A stretch of DNA of 64,000 bases from Pararhodobacter sp. (GTDB taxonomy: Bacteria > Pseudomonadota > Alphaproteobacteria > Rhodobacterales > Rhodobacteraceae). The notes below the pieces were generated by a model that had not been told where the DNA came from, did no database searches, and saw nothing but the letters and a program-made list of their open reading frames with translations. Below, piece by piece: positions 17,317 through 26,723 of this stretch (position 1 is the first letter of the stretch; every line of letters begins with the position of its first letter). Location of the stretch: positions 186,001-250,000 of the forward strand of contig JAFIEK010000001.1 in the NCBI GenBank assembly GCA_020832545.1. The letters are read 5' to 3'. Position numbers and translations under genes: made by a program.

Positions 17317-18735
17317 TCAGCGCAGAAAGACGGCAATGATCCGTTCGGCCATCTTGCCAAACGGCGCGCGGAGCAAGGCGGTAGCGTTCCAGCGACCCTG
17401 CACAAAGATGCCTTTGGCATGGCTCAGTCGGCGGAACCCCTCGATGCCATGATAGGCACCGATCCCGCTTGCACCGACCCCGCCGAACGGCAGATCGTCC
17501 TGTGCGACATGCATGATCGTACCGTTGATGGTGACATTGCCGGATGTGGTGCCGTCCAGCACCTGCCGCTGTGCCGCCTTGTCGTGCCCGAAATAGTAGA
17601 GCGCAAGCGGGCGCGGGCGGGCATCGACAAAGGCGATGGCCTCTGCGGTTGTGGTGTAAGTAAAGACCGGCAGGACCGGGCCAAAAATTTCCTCATGTGC
17701 GATATCCATGTCGTCGGTGACACCAAGCACCACGGTGGGCCGCATGGCACGCGGGGGTGCGCTATTGCCCTCATGGCCGATATCGAGGATCGTTGCGCCC
17801 TTGGTGCGGGCATCATCGAGCAGCCCTTTCAGGCGTGACAGGTGGCGGTCGTTGAAGACCCATGTGTAATCCCTGCCTGCCGGACCCTCGGGATATGCCT
17901 GTTTGACGGCACTGTCGTAGCTTCGCAGGAATGCCTGAAGATCGTCACCGTGAACAAGCGCGTAGTCCGGCGCGATACATGTTTGCCCGGCGCTCATCAG
18001 CTTGCCAAAGACGATGCCCGCGCTGGCATGATCAAGCGGATGACCCTTCTCAATGATGACCGGTGACTTGCCGCCCAACTCAAGCGTGACCGGGACAAGA
18101 TGCGCGCTGGCTGCCTGCATCACCTTGCGTCCGACAGCCGTGCTGCCGGTGAAGACCAGATGATCGAACGGCAGGGCCGAAAAGGCCGCGCCGACCGCCG
18201 CATCGCCGTTGACGACGGATATCTGCTCTGGCGTAAACAGACCGGTCAGGATTTCTTCCAGCAGCGCGTTGGTCGCTGGCGTGAACTCTGACGGCTTCAG
18301 CATCACCCGGTTGCCAGTCGCCAGGGCCGTCGCCAGCGGCAACAAGGCCAGCACAACTGGGTAGTTCCACGGCGACATCACCCCCACGACACCAAGTGGC
18401 TGGTATTCTACCCGGGCCGCGCCCATACGAAAGTGAAGCGCAACGCGGCGTTTCTCAGGGCGCATCATGCGCCGCAGGTTCTTGTGCAGATAGTCGATCC
18501 CGCCGATCAGACTGGCGAGTTCCATCATGCTGGTCTCATGGCGCGAACGATGGCCGAAATCAGCGTCGACGGCCTGTTCGATCCGGGCGCGGCTGGCAAT
18601 CACCGCTGCGCGCAGCTTCGACAGGTCAGCACGTCGCGCGGCAAGCGACGGCGCGCCGTCCCGGCGAAAGGCTGCGCGTTGCGCGCCAAGCATCCGCGCC
18701 GGATCGGTCGCGCGGACTGTGGGATCGGTGGTCAA
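17317..18735 (-). CDS. Aldehyde dehydrogenase, coniferyl-aldehyde-dehydrogenase type
   Basis: 472 residues of the NAD(P)-dependent aldehyde dehydrogenase superfamily, short membrane-associated branch (coniferyl aldehyde or fatty aldehyde type). The motifs are MSPWNYPVVLALLP, the NAD-binding FTGSTAVGRKV, the general-base ELGGKSP, the catalytic AGQTC with Cys253, and EEIFGPVLPV. A basic, hydrophobic C-terminus (APFGKMAERIIAVF) could touch the membrane. The start is TTG at 18733-18735 with AGGAGAG at correct spacing. It follows the old yellow enzyme gene by 39 bases in the same direction, so the two reductive/oxidative enzymes probably share a detoxification role for unsaturated aldehydes (inference). 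Confidence 0.9.
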   Translation of the reverse strand: MTTDPTVRATDPARMLGAQRAAFRRDGAPSLAARRADLSKLRAAVIASRARIEQAVDADFGHRSRHETSMMELASLIGGIDYLHKNLRRMMRPEKRRVALHFRMGAARVEYQPLGVVGVMSPWNYPVVLALLPLATALATGNRVMLKPSEFTPATNALLEEILTGLFTPEQISVVNGDAAVGAAFSALPFDHLVFTGSTAVGRKVMQAASAHLVPVTLELGGKSPVIIEKGHPLDHASAGIVFGKLMSAGQTCIAPDYALVHGDDLQAFLRSYDSAVKQAYPEGPAGRDYTWVFNDRHLSRLKGLLDDARTKGATILDIGHEGNSAPPRAMRPTVVLGVTDDMDIAHEEIFGPVLPVFTYTTTAEAIAFVDARPRPLALYYFGHDKAAQRQVLDGTTSGNVTINGTIMHVAQDDLPFGGVGASGIGAYHGIEGFRRLSHAKGIFVQGRWNATALLRAPFGKMAERIIAVFLR

Positions 18736-18774
18736 GGGGGCTCTCCTGTCGCGATGAAGGGCGCAATGGCCGGG

Positions 18775-19854
18775 TCAGCTGAACGCGGGATAATCCGTAT
18801 ACCCCCCTGCCCCGCCACCATAGAGCGTCGCGCGGTCCATCTCGGCCAGCGGCGCGCCAGTTTGCAGTCGGGCGACCAGATCAGGGTTGGCGATGAACGG
18901 GCGGCCAAAGGCGATAAGGTCGGCTTTGCCGGCGCTCAGATGCTCTGTGGCCAGGTTCAGATCATAGCCGTTGTTGGCAATATAGGTGTTGCGGAATGCA
19001 CCGCGCAAGGCGTCATAGTCGAACGGGACGGCGTCACGCGGCCCGCCGGTCGCACCCTCGACCACATGCAGATAGACCAGCCCCAGCTTATCGAGTTCGC
19101 GGACGAGATAGTCGAACTGCGCCTGCGGATCGCTGCATGTGATTCCATTGGAAGGCGAGGCCGGTGACAGCCGGATACCCGTGCGCCCCGCGCCGATTTC
19201 ATCGGCCACGGCGGCGGTCACCTCCAGCATCAGCCGCGCCCGGTTCTCTATCGAGCCGCCATAGGCATCGTTTCGCTGGTTGGCACCATCCTTGGCAAAC
19301 TGATCGAGCAGATAGCCGTTTGCGCCGTGGATCTCGACCCCGTCGAACCCGGCGGCGATGGCGTTGGCTGCCCCTTTGCGAAAATCATCAACGATCCCCG
19401 GCAGTTCATCCGCCGTCAGCGCGCGCGGCTCGGAGGTTTCGACAAAGGCGTCGTTCACAAAGGTCTTTGCCTTGGCCCGGATCGCCGAAGGCGCGACCGG
19501 CGCGGCCCCACCGGCCTGAAGGTCAACATGCGAGATCCGGCCGACATGCCAGAGTTGCAGGAAAATTTTGCCACCCGCCTTGTGCACGGCCTCTGTCACC
19601 ACGCGCCAACCCGCAATCTGGGCATCCGAATAGATACCCGGGGTGTCCTGATAACCCTGCCCCTGCCTAGAGATCTGTGTCGCCTCGGCGATCAGCAACC
19701 CGGCAGAGGCACGCTGCGTGTAGTACTCAACGGCAAGCGGGCCGGGCACGAGCCCCGCGACGGCGCGGTTGCGCGTCAGCGGTGCCATGACGATCCGGTT
19801 GGCAAGGGGAATGTCGCCCATCATAAAGGGTGCGAAAAGTGTGTTCTGGGTCAT
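18775..19854 (-). CDS. Old yellow enzyme family alkene reductase (NemA type)
   Basis: 359 residues of the FMN-dependent OYE family, reducing activated C=C bonds with NAD(P)H. Visible marks are the N-terminal LANRIVMAPLTRNRA, the FMN-site LIAEATQIS, QLWHVGRISH, GVEIHGANGYLLDQF and RTGIRLSP, and a C-terminal GGAGGYTDYPAF tail common in this class. I set the start at 19854 (MTQNTLFAPF), where AAAGGACA precedes the ATG; the longer frame adds 34 unrelated codons. The gene reads away from the LuxR/pseudo-hydrolase gene, which could regulate it, and leads into the aldehyde dehydrogenase gene. Confidence 0.93.
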   Translation of the reverse strand: MTQNTLFAPFMMGDIPLANRIVMAPLTRNRAVAGLVPGPLAVEYYTQRASAGLLIAEATQISRQGQGYQDTPGIYSDAQIAGWRVVTEAVHKAGGKIFLQLWHVGRISHVDLQAGGAAPVAPSAIRAKAKTFVNDAFVETSEPRALTADELPGIVDDFRKGAANAIAAGFDGVEIHGANGYLLDQFAKDGANQRNDAYGGSIENRARLMLEVTAAVADEIGAGRTGIRLSPASPSNGITCSDPQAQFDYLVRELDKLGLVYLHVVEGATGGPRDAVPFDYDALRGAFRNTYIANNGYDLNLATEHLSAGKADLIAFGRPFIANPDLVARLQTGAPLAEMDRATLYGGGAGGYTDYPAFS

Positions 19855-20115
19855 TGTTTGTCCTTTGGGCTTCACCCACGCGAAAGCCTTCGGCGTGATC
19901 GAAGAGAAACAGCATGGCCGGACAGATGATGTCAGCGGCCAACGCCTTGCCTGCATATGCGTTGAGGGGCTTGTTGACCAGACAGCTTCGCAACCCGCGG
20001 ATAGGAACGGCCTAGACTTGCATACGGGGGCACAATAATCTGTCTCTCACTGATCGTGCGTAAAACTGTCCGCGCACCGCCAGCATGCAAGCGTAGCAAG
20101 TGGAAATGGTCCCGA

Positions 20116-21888
20116 GTGTCAGTTGACAAGAGCGACAGCGACAATCCGCAGGACGAGGGATTGAGCAGCAGTTTCGATGAAGTTTATGATGTTGCTCTGG
20201 ACCCGGCCCGCTATCGCAGTTTTGTAGAGACCTGGGAGCGCGCGCTCGCGCCGCTGCGCAGCCGATTGGATTTCGGTGCCCCCCGGCTGTTGGACGACAC
20301 GGTCACTCAGCGTCATTTCGATCGCGCGATGACGATCCTTGATCGTGTCAACACCAGCGCCGCCACTAATGACGCCGCTGCCGCGCTTCAGCCTTTTGGA
20401 AGTGTGCCAGCGCTGTTGGTGGATGGGCAGTTGCGCCTGCGCGCGGTTAATTCCGATGCCACGAAAGTGTTGGGGGTCGCCGTGGGGGGCGCGATTGCAG
20501 ATCTGCCCCTGGCGGCTGACGATATCCGGCAGGTTGGGCGCACGGTGAGAGAGCTGTTGTCCGGCAAAAAGGGTGACACGGCGATGCTGCGCCTGCATGC
20601 AGACGATGCACGAAGTGGCGCAATGCTGTTTCGGTTGCAGTGCTGCACCAGCAACACAGGTGAGTCGCTTGTCGTTGTTGCAACCAATCGCATTGCCTGG
20701 AGGGACGGTTTCAACGAGGTGCTCGAAGACGCTTTCGATCTAACACCGACCGAAATTGAAATCGTTCGCGGGCTGACAGAGCAAGGTTCAATCGCCGAGA
20801 TCGCCCGTCATCGCGGGCGCTCGGTAGATACGATCCGTGCGCAGTTGAAATCAATCCTGTTCAAGACCGAAACCCATTCGCAAACGGAACTGATGCGCCT
20901 GATCTGGTCTGCTCTGGATATGATCCGCTCGCCTGCCGTATCTGAAACCGACGACGGCGCGCCACTCAGTCGCGGGCAGAAAACCCTTGCAACGCTTGAG
21001 TACAATCGCCTGATGCAGGCGGATGGCCGTCAGATCTCGTATCTCAAGCTGGGTGATCCGGCCGGGCGTCCGGTCGTCTATCTGTCGTTGGATCTTGGCC
21101 TCTCCCGATGGCCCGCTTCGGCCGAGCGCGAGGCCGCGCGGCGCGGGATCTGTGTTATCGTGCCCGTGCGCCCGGGCTATGGCGTTACATCGCCCGTGCC
21201 CCGCACTGTGGATTATGACGCGGCGCTGATCGATGATGCCTTGCGCATCCTCGACGCTGAGAAGGTTGCCCGCTGCCCGATCCTGACGCTGGGCGATGAT
21301 GCATTCTATGGCTTCCGTCTTGCGGGTGCGCAGCCAGCACGGTTCAGCGCGCTCATCGCCTGTGCGGGCGTCTTGCCGATCACACGCCACGAACAGTTCG
21401 CCCGGATGGAGAAATGGCACCGCAACGTTGTCGCAACGGCCAAATACACCCCGCATCTGATGATGTTCTTCGCCAAACTCGGCAACTGGTTTGTCAGGAA
21501 GATCGGCAAGGAAAAATTCGTCGAAACCGTTTTCGCCTCCAGTCCCGCCGACCTTGCCACCTTTGCCGATCCTGAGGTCCGTGAAGCGATGATCGTTGGC
21601 TCTGAGATCATGCTGACGGACACATTCGCGGCGCATGAGGCCTATACCCGTTCGCTGATTGGCGGGAAGACAGAGGACTGGTCCGCTGATGCGATACGTC
21701 TGAAAGACCAGATTCCGGTAATCTTTATGAACGGCTTGCAGGATCAGCAGGTCCATCCCGATACCCTGACCGAGTTTCAGCAGGATTTCGACTGGATCGA
21801 CTATCGCATTATTGAAGAGGCGGGGCAGTTGGTGCTTTTCAAGGAATGGCGCATGGTTCTTGACTTGATCGAAGATCACATGCCCTGA
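20116..21888 (+). CDS. LuxR-type HTH protein fused to a degenerate alpha/beta-hydrolase domain
   Basis: 590 residues. The N-terminal region (about 1-205) has a PAS-like segment. A LuxR-type HTH follows (about 208-262: LTPTEIEIVRGL, IAEIARHRGRSVDTIRAQLKSI), then an alpha/beta-hydrolase domain to the end. The nucleophile elbow reads LGDDAFYG, with Asp395 where Ser is expected, and the catalytic-His position reads AGQLVLF with Gln571. Both active residues are therefore lost, and the hydrolase fold may serve as a ligand sensor. No ATG exists near the 5' end; GTG at 20116 gives the family-like start, and GTG at 20056 is the longer alternative. It is divergent from the old yellow enzyme/aldehyde dehydrogenase unit. 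Confidence 0.82.
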   Translation: MSVDKSDSDNPQDEGLSSSFDEVYDVALDPARYRSFVETWERALAPLRSRLDFGAPRLLDDTVTQRHFDRAMTILDRVNTSAATNDAAAALQPFGSVPALLVDGQLRLRAVNSDATKVLGVAVGGAIADLPLAADDIRQVGRTVRELLSGKKGDTAMLRLHADDARSGAMLFRLQCCTSNTGESLVVVATNRIAWRDGFNEVLEDAFDLTPTEIEIVRGLTEQGSIAEIARHRGRSVDTIRAQLKSILFKTETHSQTELMRLIWSALDMIRSPAVSETDDGAPLSRGQKTLATLEYNRLMQADGRQISYLKLGDPAGRPVVYLSLDLGLSRWPASAEREAARRGICVIVPVRPGYGVTSPVPRTVDYDAALIDDALRILDAEKVARCPILTLGDDAFYGFRLAGAQPARFSALIACAGVLPITRHEQFARMEKWHRNVVATAKYTPHLMMFFAKLGNWFVRKIGKEKFVETVFASSPADLATFADPEVREAMIVGSEIMLTDTFAAHEAYTRSLIGGKTEDWSADAIRLKDQIPVIFMNGLQDQQVHPDTLTEFQQDFDWIDYRIIEEAGQLVLFKEWRMVLDLIEDHMP

Positions 21889-22015
21889 TGCGCCCCCTCT
21901 ACCCCATATGGGGTATGACGCGCGCGGCCTGCTTTCATACGATCTGCATGTTCCCGGCGGCCTGCCTGCGGCTGCAACCCGCCGGGCAAATGTGTGGATC
22001 AAGATGGAGCATTAC

Positions 22016-22375
22016 ATGCCTGCCGGAGGACTTTTCCCAGACATCCCGGGCGCAAGCTGGAGTCTGCCTCTCATTGCGCTCATAGTTGTTTCAGCGATTG
22101 GATACTCCGTCGCCACCATCGGAATGAAGTTTGCAACAACAGGGCTTTCCGCCATCGCTTTGGCCTTGATACTATCGGGCTTCATGGCCGCGACAGTCGC
22201 CGAGATCATCTTGCTTCGCAACGCTGATCTGGGCGTCGTTTACATCACCATCATCGGTGTTGAAACGCTTCTGGTTCTCAGTTTCGCGGCTTTTATCGGC
22301 GAAGGGCTCAACCTGCGGGGAATGCTGGGTGCGGGGTTCGTTCTGGGCGGTATCGCACTGGTGTCAGCGCATTAG
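22016..22375 (+). CDS. Small four-helix membrane protein, SMR/DMT-like
   Basis: 119 residues with four hydrophobic helices, the size and spacing of small multidrug resistance (SMR) or half-DMT transporters: PLIALIVVSAIGYSVATIGMKFA, LALILSGFMAATVAEIILL, VVYITIIGVETLLVLSFAAF, LNLRGMLGAGFVLGGIALV. The SMR-defining Glu14 in helix 1 is absent, but a Glu occurs in helix 2 (VAEII) and helix 3 (VETLL), as in EamA-like small proteins. I chose ATG 22016 because TGGAG lies 8 bases upstream; upstream frame extension to 21908 is Ala/Arg-rich and unlikely. The gene follows the LuxR/pseudo-hydrolase gene by 127 bases. Confidence 0.72.
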   Translation: MPAGGLFPDIPGASWSLPLIALIVVSAIGYSVATIGMKFATTGLSAIALALILSGFMAATVAEIILLRNADLGVVYITIIGVETLLVLSFAAFIGEGLNLRGMLGAGFVLGGIALVSAH

Positions 22376-22406
22376 GCCAATCCCTGCCCACCCCGCCCGG
22401 CGCCGG

Positions 22407-23171
22407 TCACTGGTCTGCCGGGCGGTGGGCCTTGTCGCGCAGTTTCTCGTAGAACGGCCAATGATAGTCCAGAATTTCGCGCAACCGGGGCGCTTTGCGG
22501 GTGGCGGCTTCAAAGACCTCGTCGGCATCCGGCAGCGTCCCGGCAGGGCGGATTGCGTCATTTGACAACGCCTCGGTGTGCCAGTCTGCGACCTGCTTCC
22601 AGTCTTCGGGCGTCCCCGCGCGGTCAAGCTTCAGCGCATGCTTCGCAGGCGGCAGGCCCGAGGCCGCGAACAAAGCCCCGGCCGCAAGGGCCGGATTAGC
22701 CTGCACGCGCTCGGCTTCCAGCACCAGTGGCCAGCGCCCGTCGCGTTCGGCGACATGCGCTGCGTGCAGATAAAGCGCTTCCAGCCCCACTTCCGCAAGG
22801 GTCAGTTCCGGGTCCAGCTTGAAGTAGGACGCGATGGAGCGGCGCGGATCGCGCACCAGAAAGACATTTCTCAGCACGCTTTGCATCGATGTGTCGGAAA
22901 AGACGCGCGGCACGACATAGTAGCTCATGTCCTTGAAGAACACGGGCCCGGCTCTGGCTTTCTCCAAAAGCATGGCGCAGATATCATCATAGCGTCGCGG
23001 CTGCGCCGGGTCGGGGTCAAAATGTGGAAACCGGCCCCGCCCTTCGTCAAGGTAGTAGTGATACATGAAGGGCTCATGAAAGCAGGTCACGTCGCCACGC
23101 GCGCGCATCATGCGCTCCATCGCCGTAGACATGGATCGTGGATGGCACCACAGGGCAATCAGGGGATGCAT
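22407..23171 (-). CDS. Sulfotransferase-family protein
   Basis: 254 residues with the PAPS-dependent sulfotransferase fold. The 5'-phosphosulfate loop is LWCHPRSMSTAMERMM (about residues 7-22) and the 3'-phosphate site is LVRDPRRSIASYF (about 105-117). Proteins of this bacterial class are often annotated as sulfotransferase or branched-chain aminotransferase-like; the acceptor is unknown. The start at 23171 has GGAGGG upstream and lies 11 bases after the amidase stop, so it is the second gene of a two-gene unit. The longer frame into the amidase gene is rejected. Confidence 0.83.
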   Translation of the reverse strand: MHPLIALWCHPRSMSTAMERMMRARGDVTCFHEPFMYHYYLDEGRGRFPHFDPDPAQPRRYDDICAMLLEKARAGPVFFKDMSYYVVPRVFSDTSMQSVLRNVFLVRDPRRSIASYFKLDPELTLAEVGLEALYLHAAHVAERDGRWPLVLEAERVQANPALAAGALFAASGLPPAKHALKLDRAGTPEDWKQVADWHTEALSNDAIRPAGTLPDADEVFEAATRKAPRLREILDYHWPFYEKLRDKAHRPADQ

Positions 23172-23182
23172 GGCGCCCTCCG

Positions 23183-24640
23183 TCAATGCATACCCGACTG
23201 AACCAGCCGGTTTTGCGGGGGGCGGCGACTGGCCCACGGGCTGGCCTGTTCCAGCTGGCGTGCAAGGCGCAAAAGCAAGGCATCCTCGCCAACCCGCGCC
23301 GCCAGTTGCATGCCCACAGGCAAACCGTCTGCGCCCTGATGCAACGGCACTGACATGGCGGGCTGCCCGGTCAGGTTGAAGATCTCGGTATAGGGTGCGA
23401 AGGCAGCGCTACGGGCGGCCCAATCGTCAAAGCTGCGCTCTGACAACCCGCCCAGCAACCCCGACGGCACTGCGGTTTCCGCCGTGACCGGGGTCAGCAC
23501 CATGTCAAACGACGCTGTCGCCTGCGCGACACGGCGGCGGATGTCCCAGCGCTGCAAACGCATCCGCGCCATGTCCAGCGCACTGTGGTATGCCGCCTGA
23601 TCAAGCGAATACCGCACCAGCGGCCCAACCTCGTCTGCGCGCGGCGCGCGGCCCAGAAGTTTTGCCCGCTGCTCCATTGCCAGCGCAATTTCGCTTGTCC
23701 AGATGGCAGCGGCGACATCTATCGGATCGATATTTTCGGGCCAGTCGAACGGGATAATGTCATGCCCCATACTTTCGAGCAGCGCGCCGGTCTGCATCAG
23801 CATCGCGGCTATTTCTGCCGTGGGTTTCTGGCCTGACGGTGCGGTCGCGCACAGGCCAATACGCAGACCCTGCGGCGGCAGATCGATGGCACGCAGAAAC
23901 CCGTCGCCGGGCCGTGCCCATGCCGTGGGTGCCCCGTCTGCGGGCCCGGCTGTGTAGTCCAGCATGGCCGCACAATCGCGCACGCTCCAGCTTATAACAT
24001 GGTCGCAGTTCAACCCACCGACAAGCGGGCCGATATCGGCACCACTGGCGACCAGCCCTGAGGTCGGCTTGAAGCCAAACAGCCCGCAGCAAGAGGCAGG
24101 CACACGGATGGAGCCGCCGGAATCTGACGCATGCGCCATCGGCACCATGCCCGCCGCCACCGCCGCCGCCGCCCCGCCACTGGATCCGCCGGGCGTGCGG
24201 CTGGTGTCCCATGGGTTCAGGGTGGGGCCGTAAAGCTCTGGCTCGCAGGCGAAATCGGTGGCGAATTCCGGCGTATTGGTGCGCCCGACGGTGATCAGCC
24301 CGGCCTCACGCCAGCGCCGGGCAAGCTGGCTGTCAGCGCGGGCGGGGGCGGCACCGGCAAAGAAGCGGCAGGCATGGGTCAGGGGCCAGCCCGCCACATC
24401 CACGTTGATATCCTTGACCAGAAACGGCACGCCCGCCAGCGGTGCGTTCGCGGGCGGGGTAAGGGCATCTTCGCGCGCAAGCGCGTCATCGCGCAGGATC
24501 ACGGCATTCAGCACCGGATCATGGTGGTCAATCGCGGCAAGTGCGCACTCCACAAGTTCAGCACTTGTGACCTCACCATCACGGACAAGGGCGGCAAGGC
24601 CAAGCGCATCATGGGCGCGGTATTCGTCCGGGTTCAGCAC
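23183..24640 (-). CDS. Amidase (amidase signature family)
   Basis: 485 residues of the amidase signature family, hydrolysing carboxamides. The Ser-cisSer-Lys triad is visible: Lys76 in FLVKD, Ser153 in TPGGSSGG, Ser177 in DSGGSIRVPAS. The length is normal and the C-terminal NLTGQPAMSVPL motif is kept. The natural amide cannot be told from sequence; candidates include amino-acid amides or acyl amides. The gene sits 22 bases after the quaternary-amine permease stop and just before the sulfotransferase, all in one direction, so it may belong to the importer operon and act on an imported compound. Confidence 0.93.
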   Translation of the reverse strand: MLNPDEYRAHDALGLAALVRDGEVTSAELVECALAAIDHHDPVLNAVILRDDALAREDALTPPANAPLAGVPFLVKDINVDVAGWPLTHACRFFAGAAPARADSQLARRWREAGLITVGRTNTPEFATDFACEPELYGPTLNPWDTSRTPGGSSGGAAAAVAAGMVPMAHASDSGGSIRVPASCCGLFGFKPTSGLVASGADIGPLVGGLNCDHVISWSVRDCAAMLDYTAGPADGAPTAWARPGDGFLRAIDLPPQGLRIGLCATAPSGQKPTAEIAAMLMQTGALLESMGHDIIPFDWPENIDPIDVAAAIWTSEIALAMEQRAKLLGRAPRADEVGPLVRYSLDQAAYHSALDMARMRLQRWDIRRRVAQATASFDMVLTPVTAETAVPSGLLGGLSERSFDDWAARSAAFAPYTEIFNLTGQPAMSVPLHQGADGLPVGMQLAARVGEDALLLRLARQLEQASPWASRRPPQNRLVQSGMH

Positions 24641-24662
24641 GGCGTTCCCTTTCGCTGTGGCG

Positions 24663-26723
24663 TCAGTTGCGGGCCTGTTTCCGGCTGATCGTCTGCATCA
24701 TCCGGTCGGCCAGCATGGCAATCACAGCCATGCCAACCCCGGCTATGATACCGACCCCGAAATCGCCGTCACCAAGGCCGATATAGACCATCTGGCCCAG
24801 ATCGCTGGTACCGACAAGCGCGGCGATCACCAGCATGACAATGGCATACATGATCGTCTGGTTCAGCCCCAGCATGATGACGGGGGACGCCAGCGGCAGT
24901 TTGACCCGCCACAACAACTGCCAGGGCGTGCACCCGCAGATGCGCCCGGCCTCGATCGCCTCAGGCGAGACACCGCGAATGCCAAGTTCGGTGTAGCGGA
25001 TCGACGGCACGATCGCATAGGCAATGATCGCCAGAAGTGCTGTGAATTCACCGATCTTGAAGATCATCACGAAGGGAATGAGGATCACGAACAGCGGCAT
25101 GGTCTGAAGCGTATCGTTGATCGGCCGCAAAACGGCCGAGACCGGCCGGAACTCTGCCGCAAGCACCCCCAGCGTGCCGCCGATCACAAAGGACAAAAGC
25201 ACGGCGATACCGCATAGATAAACCGACAGCATCGCCTCTTGCCAGATGCCGGTCAGCAGCAGAAACCCCATGCCCGCAGCCATCCCCAGCGCCATCCGCC
25301 TGCCGCCGACCTGATAAGCCAGCAAGACGGCCATGCCCGCCATCGTCGGCCAGGGCATGCCGGTTATGCCGACGAACAGCAGGATGCCGATAAAGGCGCT
25401 CAGCGTGGCAATGCGCCAGCCCCGCCGCAACCATGCCACGCCCGTCAGCGCCACGATCGCCACGGCATAGGCCACCTTGAGGGTATCGGTGAAGGTAAAG
25501 CCCCATGAGAACGGGCTGATCGTGCGCTCCAGCCCCATCTTGACCGGCAGCATCACATAGAAGAACGCGACGCGCTTGATCAGGTCGATGCTGGTGGAGA
25601 ATTCGGCAACGATATAGGTAACAGCCGCATTCAGCTGCGCCGCCGGGTAATACCGCCACTCTCTTGGGTAATCGCTCAGAAACGGCATCACCTGCGCCAG
25701 CAGTGACAGGCCGAGCGCCAGGATGAGCGCGATGATCCAGTACCGGTAACGCTGTGCAAAGCTCTGATCTTGGCGGTCGGTGATTTCACGAACGGCGATC
25801 CGGGCGGTCAGCCGGTCCATGACCATCGCCATCAGCGCGATCACCAGCCCCAGCAGCAGGCTTTCGCCAAACAGGGCGCGGCGAATGGCGGTCAGAACCT
25901 CCCAGCCGATATCCGCCGTACCACCGATGATCGAGGCGATGATCACCATGGAAAAGGCGGCCATGGTTGTCTGGTTGATCCCCAGCAGGATCTGGCGTTT
26001 GGCACAAGGCACCTGTACGCGCCAGAAAAGCTGCGCCGTTGTCGCCCCTGACATCCGCCCGGCCTCGACCGTCTCGGCATTGACCGAACGCAGGCCCAGC
26101 GTGGTATTGCGCACCATGGGCGGGACGGCATAGAGCAGGCTTGCAATCAGCCCCACCACCGGGCCAAAGCCGAACAGCAAAAGGATCGGCAGCAGATAGG
26201 CAAAGGCCGGGACGGTCTGCAAAAGGTCCATTGTCGGGCGGATGGCCCGGTCAGCGCGCTCAGAGGCGAAACCGAGAGTGCCGATGGCAAAGCCGATGAT
26301 CACCGCAATCGGCACAGACAGCACCACCAGCGCCAGCGAATTCATGGCTTGCGTCCAGAAGCCGATGACAACCATGTAGAGCACGGCAGCAAAGGAAAAC
26401 AGCGCCAGCCGCCACCCCGCCAGCGCAAAGGCGGCGACGGTAACAAGCGCCAGCACCACCGACCAGGGCAAGGCGTTGATCAGGTTGCGCACCAGCCGCA
26501 TGACAACTGCGAGCGTGTCCGAGAAGGCGCGGAAATAGGCACCAAAATGGTCGATAACCCAGTTCATCCCCGAATTCAGCCAGGGCGTCAGCGGAACCAC
26601 CCATTCATTCGGGTAACGGACCGACCAGGCCAGCGCATCCCGAAAGATCAGCAGCGCAAGGGTCAGCGCGATCAGTGCAGCCCAGGCGTGAACCCCTGAA
26701 AACCAGTGCCGCAACCCGTTCAT
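24663..26723 (-). CDS. Quaternary-amine ABC importer, double (tandem-fused) permease
   Basis: 686 residues, about twice a ProW/OpuAB unit. Two BPD_transp_1 domains occur in tandem, each with an EAA loop: EAGRMSGATTAQLFWRVQ...GINQT in the N-terminal half and EAGRICGCTPWQLLWRVK...GLNQT in the C-terminal half. At least twelve hydrophobic helices are seen. Such double permeases are known for glycine betaine, choline and TMAO-type importers of the OpuA family. The start overlaps the ATPase stop by 4 bases (26720-26723), which fixes it at 26723 rather than the longer frame. The amidase follows. Confidence 0.92.
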   Translation of the reverse strand: MNGLRHWFSGVHAWAALIALTLALLIFRDALAWSVRYPNEWVVPLTPWLNSGMNWVIDHFGAYFRAFSDTLAVVMRLVRNLINALPWSVVLALVTVAAFALAGWRLALFSFAAVLYMVVIGFWTQAMNSLALVVLSVPIAVIIGFAIGTLGFASERADRAIRPTMDLLQTVPAFAYLLPILLLFGFGPVVGLIASLLYAVPPMVRNTTLGLRSVNAETVEAGRMSGATTAQLFWRVQVPCAKRQILLGINQTTMAAFSMVIIASIIGGTADIGWEVLTAIRRALFGESLLLGLVIALMAMVMDRLTARIAVREITDRQDQSFAQRYRYWIIALILALGLSLLAQVMPFLSDYPREWRYYPAAQLNAAVTYIVAEFSTSIDLIKRVAFFYVMLPVKMGLERTISPFSWGFTFTDTLKVAYAVAIVALTGVAWLRRGWRIATLSAFIGILLFVGITGMPWPTMAGMAVLLAYQVGGRRMALGMAAGMGFLLLTGIWQEAMLSVYLCGIAVLLSFVIGGTLGVLAAEFRPVSAVLRPINDTLQTMPLFVILIPFVMIFKIGEFTALLAIIAYAIVPSIRYTELGIRGVSPEAIEAGRICGCTPWQLLWRVKLPLASPVIMLGLNQTIMYAIVMLVIAALVGTSDLGQMVYIGLGDGDFGVGIIAGVGMAVIAMLADRMMQTISRKQARN

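Noticed and set aside
21908-22015. Longer start for the small four-helix membrane protein
   Set aside because: The added segment is polar Ala/Arg-rich, has no ribosome site, and the ATG at 22016 has TGGAG at correct spacing.
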